The notes below the pieces were generated by a model. It was not told the origin of the DNA, searched no databases, and saw nothing but the letters and a program-made list of their open reading frames with translations. This document shows, one piece after another, positions 17,972 through 27,193 of a stretch of 64,000 bases of DNA (positions are counted from its first letter, which is position 1; every line of letters starts with the position of its first letter). The stretch is from Thalassotalea_A litorea (lineage in GTDB: Bacteria > Pseudomonadota > Gammaproteobacteria > Enterobacterales > Alteromonadaceae), in assembly GCF_043642205.1 (NCBI RefSeq), contig NZ_JBHZSG010000002.1:62001-126000 (forward strand), written 5' to 3'. The position numbers were made by a program, and so were the translations under genes.

Positions 17972-19253
17972 ATGAATCCTTAGGTAGAATTTTAAAGATA
18001 TAAATAGTGGTTCTATAGCTCAGTGCAACGGAAGCCCATAGTGGTATGATTAATGGAATAAAAGTTAATGTGCCTATGAATATGACTACTGTTATCAAAA
18101 AGTAAAAGAAGCTTTGATGGAAAGCATGTTCTGACAATGAAGTAGAGGATTTTGATTTTAAAAATTTATGACCAAATGCGACGGTTAAAAGCAACATAAA
18201 AGAGATCAGATATTTATAGAATATTTCCCCAATAGATTGCTCTTTATGGCTTAATGCTGCATGCAAAAGCAGATAAATTCCTGGTAGCTCATAACCAAGG
18301 GCGGTTGGATGGATGTCTAGTCTATCAACTTCAGATCCTAAAAGTACAACGCTCGGAATTTCAATTAAGTCTTCTTGATACTCTAAATCAAAAAGAAAGT
18401 CTGAAAGTGGAATTTTGTTTGGCATAGCACCTGCTTTATCTGCAAAATTTTGCCCAACAGAAAAATGAATAGGGTTATGTCGTTGAAGTTTTTCAAATTG
18501 TTCATTAGAGAAGTGTCTTAATTCTGAACATTTAAATGAGGTCTCATCAGGAACATACTCTCTCGCGACTAGATTCGGGGTCTCTATTGCTTTAGATAAA
18601 ACTAGGGGGGCTGAAGGAACAATGTGAATCTTGCCATTAATGCAAACTAAAGACCCTAATCTATACTCTCTAACTTTAGCGTCTTCAAAGACTGGCAAAT
18701 AATGATCCACCCAAACTATATTTTTTGATTTTAATTGTTGGAAAATGGATACCTCAGGAACAGAAGGCAATTGCAGCTCATTACTTCTAACCATTGGTAA
18801 ATTCAAAATCACTAGTGAGTTTTTTGAAGCTTTTTCAATTGAGTTTAATAAAGCAAGGTCTTGCTCAGCTGAAAAAACATCTACCAATCCTTGTTCATTT
18901 CTTAAAAACGAAAAGTCTAGATAAATAACCTTTGCGCCTTTTAGGCTAAGGTTGTGAACGATTTTGGCAATTTCATGTCGAGGAGTGATTAAAGGTTTTT
19001 TCCAGTTTTTATAAGTCTCATAGTCAATTGTTAGAACGGCAAAATTATTATATTTATTATCTTCACCTCTAGTTATTTGATGCTTAATAAAGCGACTTGC
19101 ATCTAATATAAAGTCCGTGTAATTAAATTGTATTTGTTTAAATATAGGTAATTGTTTAGCAAATATGGTCAATGCGGCCCAAATTAACACGGCCACACAT
19201 ATATAAACAGTATTGAACTTTAACTTATGTGAGCGAAATAAACTTCTGTTCAT
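17958..19253 (-). CDS. CHASE2-domain membrane sensor, module A
   Basis: This 431-residue protein has one membrane helix near 15-35, then a periplasmic CHASE2 domain (residues about 40-330) with the landmarks FNYTDFILDA, AVLTIDYETYKNW, GAKVIYLDFSFL and, near the end, TALGYELPGIYLLLHAALS. Two to three closely spaced helices end the protein. CHASE2 usually feeds a cyclase, kinase or phosphodiesterase; here no output domain follows, so signalling must go through a partner. The start is 104 bp after the CHAT gene in the same direction, so the set may be one long operon or have its own promoter. It is a paralogue of 24370-25860. Confidence 0.85.
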   Translation of the reverse strand: MNRSLFRSHKLKFNTVYICVAVLIWAALTIFAKQLPIFKQIQFNYTDFILDASRFIKHQITRGEDNKYNNFAVLTIDYETYKNWKKPLITPRHEIAKIVHNLSLKGAKVIYLDFSFLRNEQGLVDVFSAEQDLALLNSIEKASKNSLVILNLPMVRSNELQLPSVPEVSIFQQLKSKNIVWVDHYLPVFEDAKVREYRLGSLVCINGKIHIVPSAPLVLSKAIETPNLVAREYVPDETSFKCSELRHFSNEQFEKLQRHNPIHFSVGQNFADKAGAMPNKIPLSDFLFDLEYQEDLIEIPSVVLLGSEVDRLDIHPTALGYELPGIYLLLHAALSHKEQSIGEIFYKYLISFMLLLTVAFGHKFLKSKSSTSLSEHAFHQSFFYFLITVVIFIGTLTFIPLIIPLWASVALSYRTTIYIFKILPKDSYAPF

Positions 19254-19357
19254 TTGTTTTTTATAACCTTTTAATTTTTGTTTCGTTGTGTGTTTTTTAG
19301 TCTTTACGTCTGCTGATTAATACTTAGTATTTAGAACATTTGATAACAGTGATTTTT

Positions 19358-22300
19358 TTAAACGCCGTAAAATATAAACGGAGCCCAAAAATATGAATTA
19401 CTATATCTTTCAGTATTAATAAGCTCTCTCTTAGCTTCATTAATCGCTAATCTAGGTTTTATTCCTTTCAATACTTTTCGATAAAATATATCCATTAAAA
19501 TTGCAGTTGCTTCATCATCTACTGCCCACAATGTCATTAGAGTACTTTGATTACCGGCCACATAAAATGAATAGGGTAGGCCACTTATCCCCATACCTGG
19601 CTTTATCGGGTTGGATGCGGTACTGCAGGCAGACAAAACGACAAGTTCACTTTGAAGTTTTAAAGAAGCTATTTCTGACGCAGTTAAATAACCATCGTTA
19701 AATTGATCGTCTTGATTTAAAATAATGGATGAATTTTGAGGTGTGTTTTCATCAGAATAACCGTGAGTGGCAAAATGTATATAATTGTATCTAGAAAGGA
19801 AATTTGATTTATTATCTTTTTTTACTTGGAATTCAGAGGCATTATTTCTATCTAAGAATGTACTGTTAGTATTTGAAAAATGTTTTTTCAAAAATGATAA
19901 TTCTCGTGCACTTCCTGGTAAATCACACCAGACTAGCTCATCTCTATTCAATCCCCTTGTACTCGCTATTCTATTGAGAGTATCAGTTCTTTGTTCATTG
20001 GCGAGATTAACTGAGCAGGATTGATTTTTAATACTGTAATTAGGGTTGCCAACGGCATATATATCATTACTTGTCCCTCTAGATTGAGACTTTTCTCTTT
20101 CAATAGTTAAATTCCATATAGATAGTGACGGGGTATAACTGACATTATGAGATAAGAGGAAAATAGCTCCATCTGGTGAAGGAAGTGTTTCTATCGGAAG
20201 GAGGGATAACGCATTATCGGAAGAAAAAATAACGTTTTTCTCATTTTTTAGATGCTCCCATATAGGGAATAGTAACTTTTGTGCCAAATATTTTTGGAGC
20301 TGTTTAATATTAAGGACCCTGTCTTTAATTCGATGTGTGTTTTCAGGTTTGTTATTCGAAAATACGAAACCATTAGACTTGGTTTTCCAAAGCTGTGCGT
20401 TATTTTCTCGAGTGTAATCTTTCAGCGATAAGCCTGATGCCAAAAACATAGAATACGACTTGATTGTATTAATTATGGCGACACTATTATCAACAGATTG
20501 AGTTATAACAGGTTGATTAGGTTTCTTTACAAAGCTAAATAATCGGTTCTCGTCAAAGTGGAAGCTAATATATACCGACTCTAACGCCGCGAGATTAATG
20601 TCTGACTTGGAAACAATGTAAGCTGTGGACTCGTGCTCATTTAATACTGAACTATCAACTTTAGTGATTAATTTCTTTAGTTCATTCAGTTCCGTGTCGG
20701 TTTCAAGATATTTCTTCGTTATCGCTGAAAGTTTTCTATCCCTAACTTTTTCCTCTAGCTTGCTAGATTGTAATATTGATAAATGCTCATTAGTAATTGC
20801 CTCTTTCTGGCTAAATAAGGCATTTATCTCTTGCTTTTCACTATCGGAAAGCTTGGCTTGTTCCAGGGTTATTTTATTAATTAGCTTATCTTTTAGAAGA
20901 AGGCTTTTGTGCTTTTCTATGTGTAAAAAAGCACTTTCAACGTTGTTGTTTTTCCGGTAAATATTGAATAGCTTGTCAAAGCTAGGCTGATATTGGCTAT
21001 ACAGGCCGACCTTGTGTTCGTCAAACAATGCTGTCGTTTGGTGAAGTGACTTTTCTACCAGATATTCAAGGGCTATATAGTACTCTTTTGCCTTTTTAAA
21101 ATAATTCATATCATAAAAATGTTCTGCCAAAGCCTGAGCTAAATGTGCTTTTTGTTTTGTTGATATTGAATTGTTGTGATAAATGTATTCAAGTTTTTCA
21201 ATAATATTGTTTATTAAAGAGTCTGAGTTCACCGCCTTTCCAAAGCTAAGAAAAGATAGCAATATATTCAAGTCATTCGTTAGCTCTGCACTCTGTTTAG
21301 CTTGATTTATATAGGGCTGTTTGTTTTCTATCTCTAATGCCATGATAGCAAGATATGACGCGAGTACTTTCTCTTTAATTGGCGGGTTGAATAAAATAGA
21401 TTCGGCATGAGCGTGCGCAATCTTAATATGAGTTTGTGCATCTAACACTCTATTTGATTCATTATAAATATTAGCCAAAAGCAAATGAAGGTTTACATAT
21501 AATGTTGAAAATTTTTGCTTTTGCAGAGCTGCTTCTTTTAAGGCCTTTTTGAGCAAATCAACGCTTTCATCAATTAGACCTAAGGCATAGTAGCTTTTGG
21601 CTAATTGGTGTTGTGATTTAATTGTGATGTCAGAATTAAAACCGTAAGCTCTAGATGCACTGCTATATAGCTCTCTGCCTATCGCTAGACTTGTATCATA
21701 CATTCCCTTATTGAGCAGGTATTCGTTATAGCGCAGTCGTAACTCTAAATATGTCAATGAATGGTTGTTATAACTTAAGGCCAATGCATTTAATTTGCTA
21801 AATATTGAATCTAAAGCATTTTGTCGAAAATAATGCACATTTAAATCAATGTACTCATCAATATTGGGAGCTACTTGAGAAAGAGCGCCACTTGAGGATT
21901 CTATTTTCTCAAATAGTAACGCATCTAATAATTCAAACCCTTCATGCTCATTACCTTTGTATATATGGGCTAATGCTATTATTGATTTTAAGTACTGTTT
22001 TATAGAGTATGAAAACTTGCTTGTATCATTTGCGTGTAAAGTTAATTGCAAGTTTGCGCTCTCAATTGCGGTATCAAACTGTTTTTCAAGTACCATAATT
22101 TCAATTTGAGCAGCTTTAACGGATCGGTATAGTTGTTCTATATTTTCTGATACCTGATTTTCGTGATCTGCAATTATAATGTCATGATATTGTTTAGCCT
22201 GCTTGGGCATGTAGTTATCGAGAAGATAGGCTGAAGCTGAATATAGGGTGTAATAATATGAGTAATCTTTAAGTCCAATGCTTTCTTGTATATCTATAAG

Positions 22301-22681
22301 CGACTCGGATGTTTTGTAAGCATTTTCCTTTTGACCTAATGCAAGGTATGTTTCAATTAATTGTTGAGAAACTTTAATTAGAGTCTTTTGTACATTTTCC
22401 CCCTTATTGCTGAGTAGGTTAAACAATAATTGAAAATGAACTGCAGCCTTTTTATATCGGCGTGCAGTTTTTTCAGATGACGCCAATATAAAAAGACTTT
22501 TTAGTGTTCTACTGTCCTTATCACCAAATTTTTCTTCATTAGCTTTCCAATTTTGAAACAGCTCCTTAAAAGCCAAATCATTATTTGAAAGAATACCGCT
22601 AGCAAACGCTGGAACGCCAGATAAGAAAATGGCAAGCGCTGCTGTAAGATATGCTCGAGCTAAAAATGATGATAAGGGCAT
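19358..22681 (-). CDS. Exported TPR-CHAT peptidase, module B
   Basis: The protein has 1107 residues. A signal peptide (about 1-27, VPAFASG) is followed by many TPR-like helix pairs up to about residue 600, a coiled coil, and a C-terminal CHAT (caspase-like) domain from about 790. The catalytic pair is visible: His973 in HFATHGYSD and Cys1019 in LSACSTA, followed by the GISGLPYSFYVAG and STLMTLWAVDDEAT blocks. CHAT peptidases include separase-like enzymes and the Csx29 protease of type III-E CRISPR. The signal peptide puts this one outside the cytoplasm, which is unlike Csx29. It starts 2 bp after the lipoprotein gene. Confidence 0.9.
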   Translation of the reverse strand: MPLSSFLARAYLTAALAIFLSGVPAFASGILSNNDLAFKELFQNWKANEEKFGDKDSRTLKSLFILASSEKTARRYKKAAVHFQLLFNLLSNKGENVQKTLIKVSQQLIETYLALGQKENAYKTSESLIDIQESIGLKDYSYYYTLYSASAYLLDNYMPKQAKQYHDIIIADHENQVSENIEQLYRSVKAAQIEIMVLEKQFDTAIESANLQLTLHANDTSKFSYSIKQYLKSIIALAHIYKGNEHEGFELLDALLFEKIESSSGALSQVAPNIDEYIDLNVHYFRQNALDSIFSKLNALALSYNNHSLTYLELRLRYNEYLLNKGMYDTSLAIGRELYSSASRAYGFNSDITIKSQHQLAKSYYALGLIDESVDLLKKALKEAALQKQKFSTLYVNLHLLLANIYNESNRVLDAQTHIKIAHAHAESILFNPPIKEKVLASYLAIMALEIENKQPYINQAKQSAELTNDLNILLSFLSFGKAVNSDSLINNIIEKLEYIYHNNSISTKQKAHLAQALAEHFYDMNYFKKAKEYYIALEYLVEKSLHQTTALFDEHKVGLYSQYQPSFDKLFNIYRKNNNVESAFLHIEKHKSLLLKDKLINKITLEQAKLSDSEKQEINALFSQKEAITNEHLSILQSSKLEEKVRDRKLSAITKKYLETDTELNELKKLITKVDSSVLNEHESTAYIVSKSDINLAALESVYISFHFDENRLFSFVKKPNQPVITQSVDNSVAIINTIKSYSMFLASGLSLKDYTRENNAQLWKTKSNGFVFSNNKPENTHRIKDRVLNIKQLQKYLAQKLLFPIWEHLKNEKNVIFSSDNALSLLPIETLPSPDGAIFLLSHNVSYTPSLSIWNLTIEREKSQSRGTSNDIYAVGNPNYSIKNQSCSVNLANEQRTDTLNRIASTRGLNRDELVWCDLPGSARELSFLKKHFSNTNSTFLDRNNASEFQVKKDNKSNFLSRYNYIHFATHGYSDENTPQNSSIILNQDDQFNDGYLTASEIASLKLQSELVVLSACSTASNPIKPGMGISGLPYSFYVAGNQSTLMTLWAVDDEATAILMDIFYRKVLKGIKPRLAINEAKRELINTERYSNSYFWAPFIFYGV

Positions 22682-22683
22682 TT

Positions 22684-23502
22684 TTAGAATACCAGCTCTT
22701 CAGCTTCCTCTTTAAAAGAGTCTACTATCTTGTCCAATGAATTTTGTGATAAAGAGAGTCCATTCGCTGAGTTTTTTATATAACCAGAGCGCTCATCTAA
22801 ATCTTCGATTAAAGTTGCAAGCAAAAGAACCCCTTTGTCTTGTTCCCCTTTCTTCTCTTTCAAAACAGCCATAAGTTCAGATGATACTTCTCTGATTTTT
22901 TCTTCATCACCAATACGCTTATAGAGGTCCATCAGTGCCTTTCCGGACGAAAAGGTTTCGTTATAGCCTACATCGTAGCTGTATTGAGTGCCGTTACCAA
23001 AGTCTCCCGTATGCATGAATGGCTTTTCTTGTTTTCGGTAAGCTTCAAGATTCAAGTTGAAAGACTTTCGGCTTAATTCAATTAAATATAATTCGTCTTC
23101 ACTTGGTTCACTATTTGTAAATAAAGTCTTATCGTGTTTTTCTGCACGTTTCGCAAACTTATGTGCCCATTGGATTTTTTTCCAAAAACTTTCTGTTCGT
23201 GTTGTCAATTCGTGCTCAGGACCAAATTCCATTAAGTGATACTGATAGATATTCTCGAGAGCTTGGTCTTGACGAGCAAAGGCATAATTTGAATCTTCTA
23301 ATGTAGCCACAGCGTTAAAAAATGCCTTGAATGATTCGTTATACTCTTCACTTATAATCCCATGTTCAGCAATTGCATTTAATAGATTGTCTTCCAATTT
23401 ATTGATTTGTGAAACTGGTACAGGATCAGGTTTGGTACTAACACAGCCAATAAGCGATGCAAAGCAGATTGATAATAAAATGGATTTGAAGATTGTACTC
23501 AT
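22684..23502 (-). CDS. Lipoprotein, module B
   Basis: This 272-residue protein has a lipoprotein signal with lipobox LIGC (Cys20). The mature part is almost all helical with TPR-like repeats. The stop codon is 2 bp before the CHAT start, so the two are translated together. It corresponds by position to the 201-residue lipoprotein of module A. A role as membrane-bound adaptor for the exported CHAT protein is an inference. Confidence 0.65.
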   Translation of the reverse strand: MSTIFKSILLSICFASLIGCVSTKPDPVPVSQINKLEDNLLNAIAEHGIISEEYNESFKAFFNAVATLEDSNYAFARQDQALENIYQYHLMEFGPEHELTTRTESFWKKIQWAHKFAKRAEKHDKTLFTNSEPSEDELYLIELSRKSFNLNLEAYRKQEKPFMHTGDFGNGTQYSYDVGYNETFSSGKALMDLYKRIGDEEKIREVSSELMAVLKEKKGEQDKGVLLLATLIEDLDERSGYIKNSANGLSLSQNSLDKIVDSFKEEAEELVF

Positions 23503-23512
23503 TAAGTTTTCC

Positions 23513-24367
23513 TTATTCTGTTGTAGAGTAAATTAGTGTGTTTAAAAAATTACTGTCAGTGGCTAGCTGGTTATATAAAACTTTTAATTCAGGCTCTGAT
23601 GCTGTGGATAGTCGATTTAGCACTTCTAGTGACCAATTTTTATCGCCATCTAATAGAAGGTTTATCAAGTACCCGAGCTGAGCAGAGTCATTAGCTGGCG
23701 AGTTTTCTGGAATGTTTGCGTAAGAAATATTTTTTGTTAGAAGTTGAGTATCTCCTTTGATCTCAAGGGTAATAAGTTCATCTTTATTAAACTCTGAGAT
23801 ATCAAAATTGGTAGCCATACTATTGACTGTTTTTGAAATTGATTTATCAGATTGAGACAGGGTTACACTATAAGTAGCTTTTTTTGCTTGCCATATAATT
23901 TCTAAATTTTTCCTTGAATAATCAATATAGAACGGTTCTTTGTTTCCTTCCCCGAAACTGTACGGTAGCACTATAGAAGCAATGGTATCTGACCCTTCAC
24001 CTCTATGTCTTGCTTGCACTGTAGTTTCAGTTTTAGGCGCAATAAATGACAACAGCAGTTTTTTTACACCACACATTGCTCCGCAATCTTTAATAGTTTC
24101 AATGATTACCGGATTATTTTCCGTTAATGGTGAAAGAGAAATTGAATCAAAATATCTAATGGCTAATTCTGTTTTACTATTTGTCGAGACAACATCGCCT
24201 TCGCAAAATTCATATTTAGGTAAGTTGGTTTCAGGGTTACTCCGTTTTATCTTTATTGTTGAGACTGTAACTTCATCAAATGGGGTCAAGGATGCGACAC
24301 TCTCACAAGCGAGTGAATTTAGCGATAAAACTGAAGCACTTAAGCTTAATAATATTTTTTTTATCAT
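23513..24367 (-). CDS. Exported FecR-like protein, module B
   Basis: This 284-residue protein has a signal peptide (LSLNSLACES). A FecR-like segment follows: FCEGDVVSTNSKTELAIRYF and then SPLTENNPVIIE, matching the EGD.V.T pattern of FecR domains. Two Cys in CGAMCG may form a disulfide. The second half is predicted beta sandwich. It is similar in layout to the module A protein, lies 2 bp behind the CHASE2 gene and 10 bp before the lipoprotein gene. Confidence 0.65.
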   Translation of the reverse strand: MIKKILLSLSASVLSLNSLACESVASLTPFDEVTVSTIKIKRSNPETNLPKYEFCEGDVVSTNSKTELAIRYFDSISLSPLTENNPVIIETIKDCGAMCGVKKLLLSFIAPKTETTVQARHRGEGSDTIASIVLPYSFGEGNKEPFYIDYSRKNLEIIWQAKKATYSVTLSQSDKSISKTVNSMATNFDISEFNKDELITLEIKGDTQLLTKNISYANIPENSPANDSAQLGYLINLLLDGDKNWSLEVLNRLSTASEPELKVLYNQLATDSNFLNTLIYSTTE

Positions 24368-24369
24368 GA

Positions 24370-25860
24370 TTACTCTCTAAAACGTTTTGAAATATATGAA
24401 GTGGCTATAGGGATAACATCAAAAACCAAAATTAAGACGCTTATCATGGTTTCTGGAATGAATATAATAAAGTGATATCCCCAATGACTAACACAAATGG
24501 AAACTGCAAGATGCAATGCTAGTAATGCAGGAATAGCTATCAAACTGAAAAGGCTAGATTCACTTTTTAAGAACAAGCCAAATAAAACTAAATATAAACA
24601 AAGGTAAAATATTGCGTGCACCAACAGTGGCGCATGTTGCTGACTTGGATACTTAGTTATAGAGCTTGTTGAATTAACAATGAGATATATACCAGGTATG
24701 GTCACGGGGTATCCTGGAACGGAATGATAATCTTGAGAATTCGTATAAGTAGCACCTAATAAGAGCGTTGAGGAAATAGGAAGTTGGTTGTACCATCCAC
24801 TTTCATTGACATTTTTCATTGAAAACATTCTTATATTGCTTTGAGTGCCTTTTTCAGGAGGGTATGTCTCAAAATAAAAACGGCTAAATTCTGAAGTTAA
24901 ATGAACGTTGTGCAAACCTTCTATATCTAATTGAAAAGATTCAATACATTGATTGTTTAATTTACAAAAGCTTTCGTAAGTCAATTTTGGTCGCTTTTCA
25001 AAATCGCTGCATTTAACTTGACTTACTTGCTCATTAATAAGGTTTATTTGGCTTTCTAAATGCTCGATTATTTCTTTGTTTGTGTGCTTTTCTTCGTTTA
25101 ATTTTGCGCTTGCTAGCAACAACGACATAGCTGGTATCCAATGTATAACGTCATTCTTGCAAACGAACTCGCTATGGCTGAACTTTCTTCTTACCGCATC
25201 GGAAGAGGCGAGATAATTTGTTGAGGTGAAAAATACGTTGTTTTGATTTTCGACTAAGCTGTCTATCCAAGCAGGATCCCAATAAGGTAGTTTATTGTTG
25301 CTTCTTGTTGAGGCTATTTGCTGAGCATTATTCAACTCAATGGGGTAAGCAAATGAGCGAGAAAGGAAGACCAGTAATTGGCTAGCTTCAGTTCCCTTTA
25401 ATGCAGATGATATTTTCTCATCGTGACGTGAAAAAGAAGTCACTAAACCACTAGAGTTAGCCGATAAATCAATATCTAATGCTAGAAACCTAGCATTTTT
25501 CGTAGGGCTTTTGCCGTCAGTTAGTGAAGCTATGATGTTTGCTATTTCTTCTCTTGGAATTTGGCTGGGACGGCCCGTTTTTTGATATGAGTAATCATCA
25601 AAAGCAATAACAGATGTTGGTATATCATGATGACCATTTATTGTTTCTTTTGCAGGAATATGCAAATACGTAAACATGATATCCTGCAACCAATGCTCGT
25701 ATGGTAAAGCCCAACTTATCTTGTCTTTATTTACTAACAATAAAATAGATAGGAAATATGCAACGATTAATGAAAATCCGAATGCGTAAATTACTTTAGT
25801 AGGATTGGTTTCAGGCTTAACAAGTAAGTTTTTTAGGTAGAGTAACGTATAAATTTTCAT
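24370..25860 (-). CDS. CHASE2-domain membrane sensor, module B
   Basis: This 496-residue protein has an N-terminal helix (about 22-45), a periplasmic CHASE2 domain (about 50-395; WLQDIMFTYLHIP, TSVIAFDDYSYQ, FLALDIDLSANSSG, SVPGYPVTIPGIYLIVNS), and three C-terminal helices (about 405-480). There is no cytoplasmic output domain beyond a few basic residues. It follows the ring nuclease gene by 15 bp, so the sensor and the cyclic-oligoadenylate nuclease share a transcript. It is a paralogue of 17958-19253. Confidence 0.85.
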   Translation of the reverse strand: MKIYTLLYLKNLLVKPETNPTKVIYAFGFSLIVAYFLSILLLVNKDKISWALPYEHWLQDIMFTYLHIPAKETINGHHDIPTSVIAFDDYSYQKTGRPSQIPREEIANIIASLTDGKSPTKNARFLALDIDLSANSSGLVTSFSRHDEKISSALKGTEASQLLVFLSRSFAYPIELNNAQQIASTRSNNKLPYWDPAWIDSLVENQNNVFFTSTNYLASSDAVRRKFSHSEFVCKNDVIHWIPAMSLLLASAKLNEEKHTNKEIIEHLESQINLINEQVSQVKCSDFEKRPKLTYESFCKLNNQCIESFQLDIEGLHNVHLTSEFSRFYFETYPPEKGTQSNIRMFSMKNVNESGWYNQLPISSTLLLGATYTNSQDYHSVPGYPVTIPGIYLIVNSTSSITKYPSQQHAPLLVHAIFYLCLYLVLFGLFLKSESSLFSLIAIPALLALHLAVSICVSHWGYHFIIFIPETMISVLILVFDVIPIATSYISKRFRE

Positions 25861-25875
25861 TATGTATTTTACAAA

Positions 25876-27066
25876 TTAAAGTCGCACAACCGCTTTATCG
25901 ATATTAAGACCAAAATAATTGTATGGTTTAGTGGAGCCGGCTTTTTTCACCTTACTAATGATGTCGATGTCGTAATGCTCGGCTATATTTTCTGGTAATT
26001 TTGCGCGTAAGCTATCACTTATTTTATTCTTGCGATCATTGAAAAAAGATTTTTTTAAGCCTTGTTTTAATCCGGATATTTCGTTGTCTTTAAATATTAA
26101 GTATTTATTTTCTACTACTTCGATAGCGTCAGTCAGGTTGACAAGTTTGTGTTCGATACCTTCTATTTTTAATCGCTTTTCGATATACAAGACTGCTAAA
26201 GACTCATCAGCCGTAGTCGGGCAGTCGAACCCTTCGTGACCGTTTAATAGGTCATCAAGCATAATCAAATAAAAAGCCATGTTGGCTTTGGTCAGCTGAA
26301 TGGTGACCCCGGAGCACTTTAGCTCACAACGAGTAATATCGATTTTAAGCGAAAGAGGTCGGTTTAATATGTCAAAGACTAATTCCGTATCTTTCATTGT
26401 TATAGGTGAAGACAAAAATCGTTTTGGTAAACTTGGTCGCAATTGAACATATGGGATGTTAGCTAAAGTAACCTTACCTTTTTGGGCATCAATAATTTGC
26501 TTACTTGATATTATTTTTTTTGAATAGGGTGTAGGATAGAAAAAATCATTATTTTCATAATGTTGAGATACAAATACATGACTAAGTGTGTCTTGCGGAC
26601 GAGCAAATATACTCATCGCATAGCTTAAATAAAACGTCATGGTTTTGCGTCCACCAGCCAAAGAAGCATGAAGTGATCTTTGCGGATCATTAGTTAGGTG
26701 CTTTACATTATCTAATAAGCATTGAGCAACCGCATTCATTTCGCTTTCTGTTTTCACATCCGAAATGGCGGTACCAGATGAATCGGTAGGGACCAAAATA
26801 TCTGCAGAGTGAACCTTTAAAACGGGTAAATTATAATCTTTGGCGAGGTTTTCAAGAATGGTTAATCCATTATCTTGAACTTCAGAATAAGTCTCTAAGA
26901 CCTGAGCTTTATATTTTGCTGTTGTGATGATCTTTATTTCACTTATGTGTACATTTTTTTGTTCATATAAAGCGTAAATAGATTCACTGATAATTTGTGG
27001 GGAGCCACCCACTAGAGCCAATAAAGTGTGGCTTTCAGGACCCAAATCCTTTTGAGAATGAGACAT
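25876..27066 (-). CDS. CARF-domain ring nuclease, NE0113 family
   Basis: The protein has 396 residues. The N-terminal CARF fold opens with TLLALVGGSPQIISESIYAL and continues with IKIITTAKYK. The hallmark ASLAGGRKTMTFYLSYAMS lies at about 133-151, followed by RPQDTLSHVFVS and DFFYPTP. These match the CRISPR-associated NE0113 (TIGR02584) family of ring nucleases, which bind and cleave cyclic oligoadenylates and so switch off type III CRISPR effectors. The C-terminal 180 residues are a helical extension. It is the first gene of the minus-strand operon and is divergent, 127 bp away, from a CARF nuclease. No cas genes are in the window. Confidence 0.85.
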   Translation of the reverse strand: MSHSQKDLGPESHTLLALVGGSPQIISESIYALYEQKNVHISEIKIITTAKYKAQVLETYSEVQDNGLTILENLAKDYNLPVLKVHSADILVPTDSSGTAISDVKTESEMNAVAQCLLDNVKHLTNDPQRSLHASLAGGRKTMTFYLSYAMSIFARPQDTLSHVFVSQHYENNDFFYPTPYSKKIISSKQIIDAQKGKVTLANIPYVQLRPSLPKRFLSSPITMKDTELVFDILNRPLSLKIDITRCELKCSGVTIQLTKANMAFYLIMLDDLLNGHEGFDCPTTADESLAVLYIEKRLKIEGIEHKLVNLTDAIEVVENKYLIFKDNEISGLKQGLKKSFFNDRKNKISDSLRAKLPENIAEHYDIDIISKVKKAGSTKPYNYFGLNIDKAVVRL

Positions 27067-27193
27067 AAAAATACAACTTAATTTTTTATTATTGTTATTA
27101 GTTTTTTGTACATATTTATGATTTAATGCTTTTGCATTCTATTTAATTATCAATTTAGTAACAAGTCTTTTACTAAATAATCACGTTGTTTTT
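27067..27193. promoter_or_regulatory. Divergent promoter region of the CARF pair
   Basis: This 127-bp very AT-rich gap separates the ring nuclease (minus) from the Card1-like nuclease (plus). Neither start codon has a strong ribosome binding site. I see no clear long palindrome. The shared region makes co-regulation of effector and off-switch likely. Confidence 0.5.
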
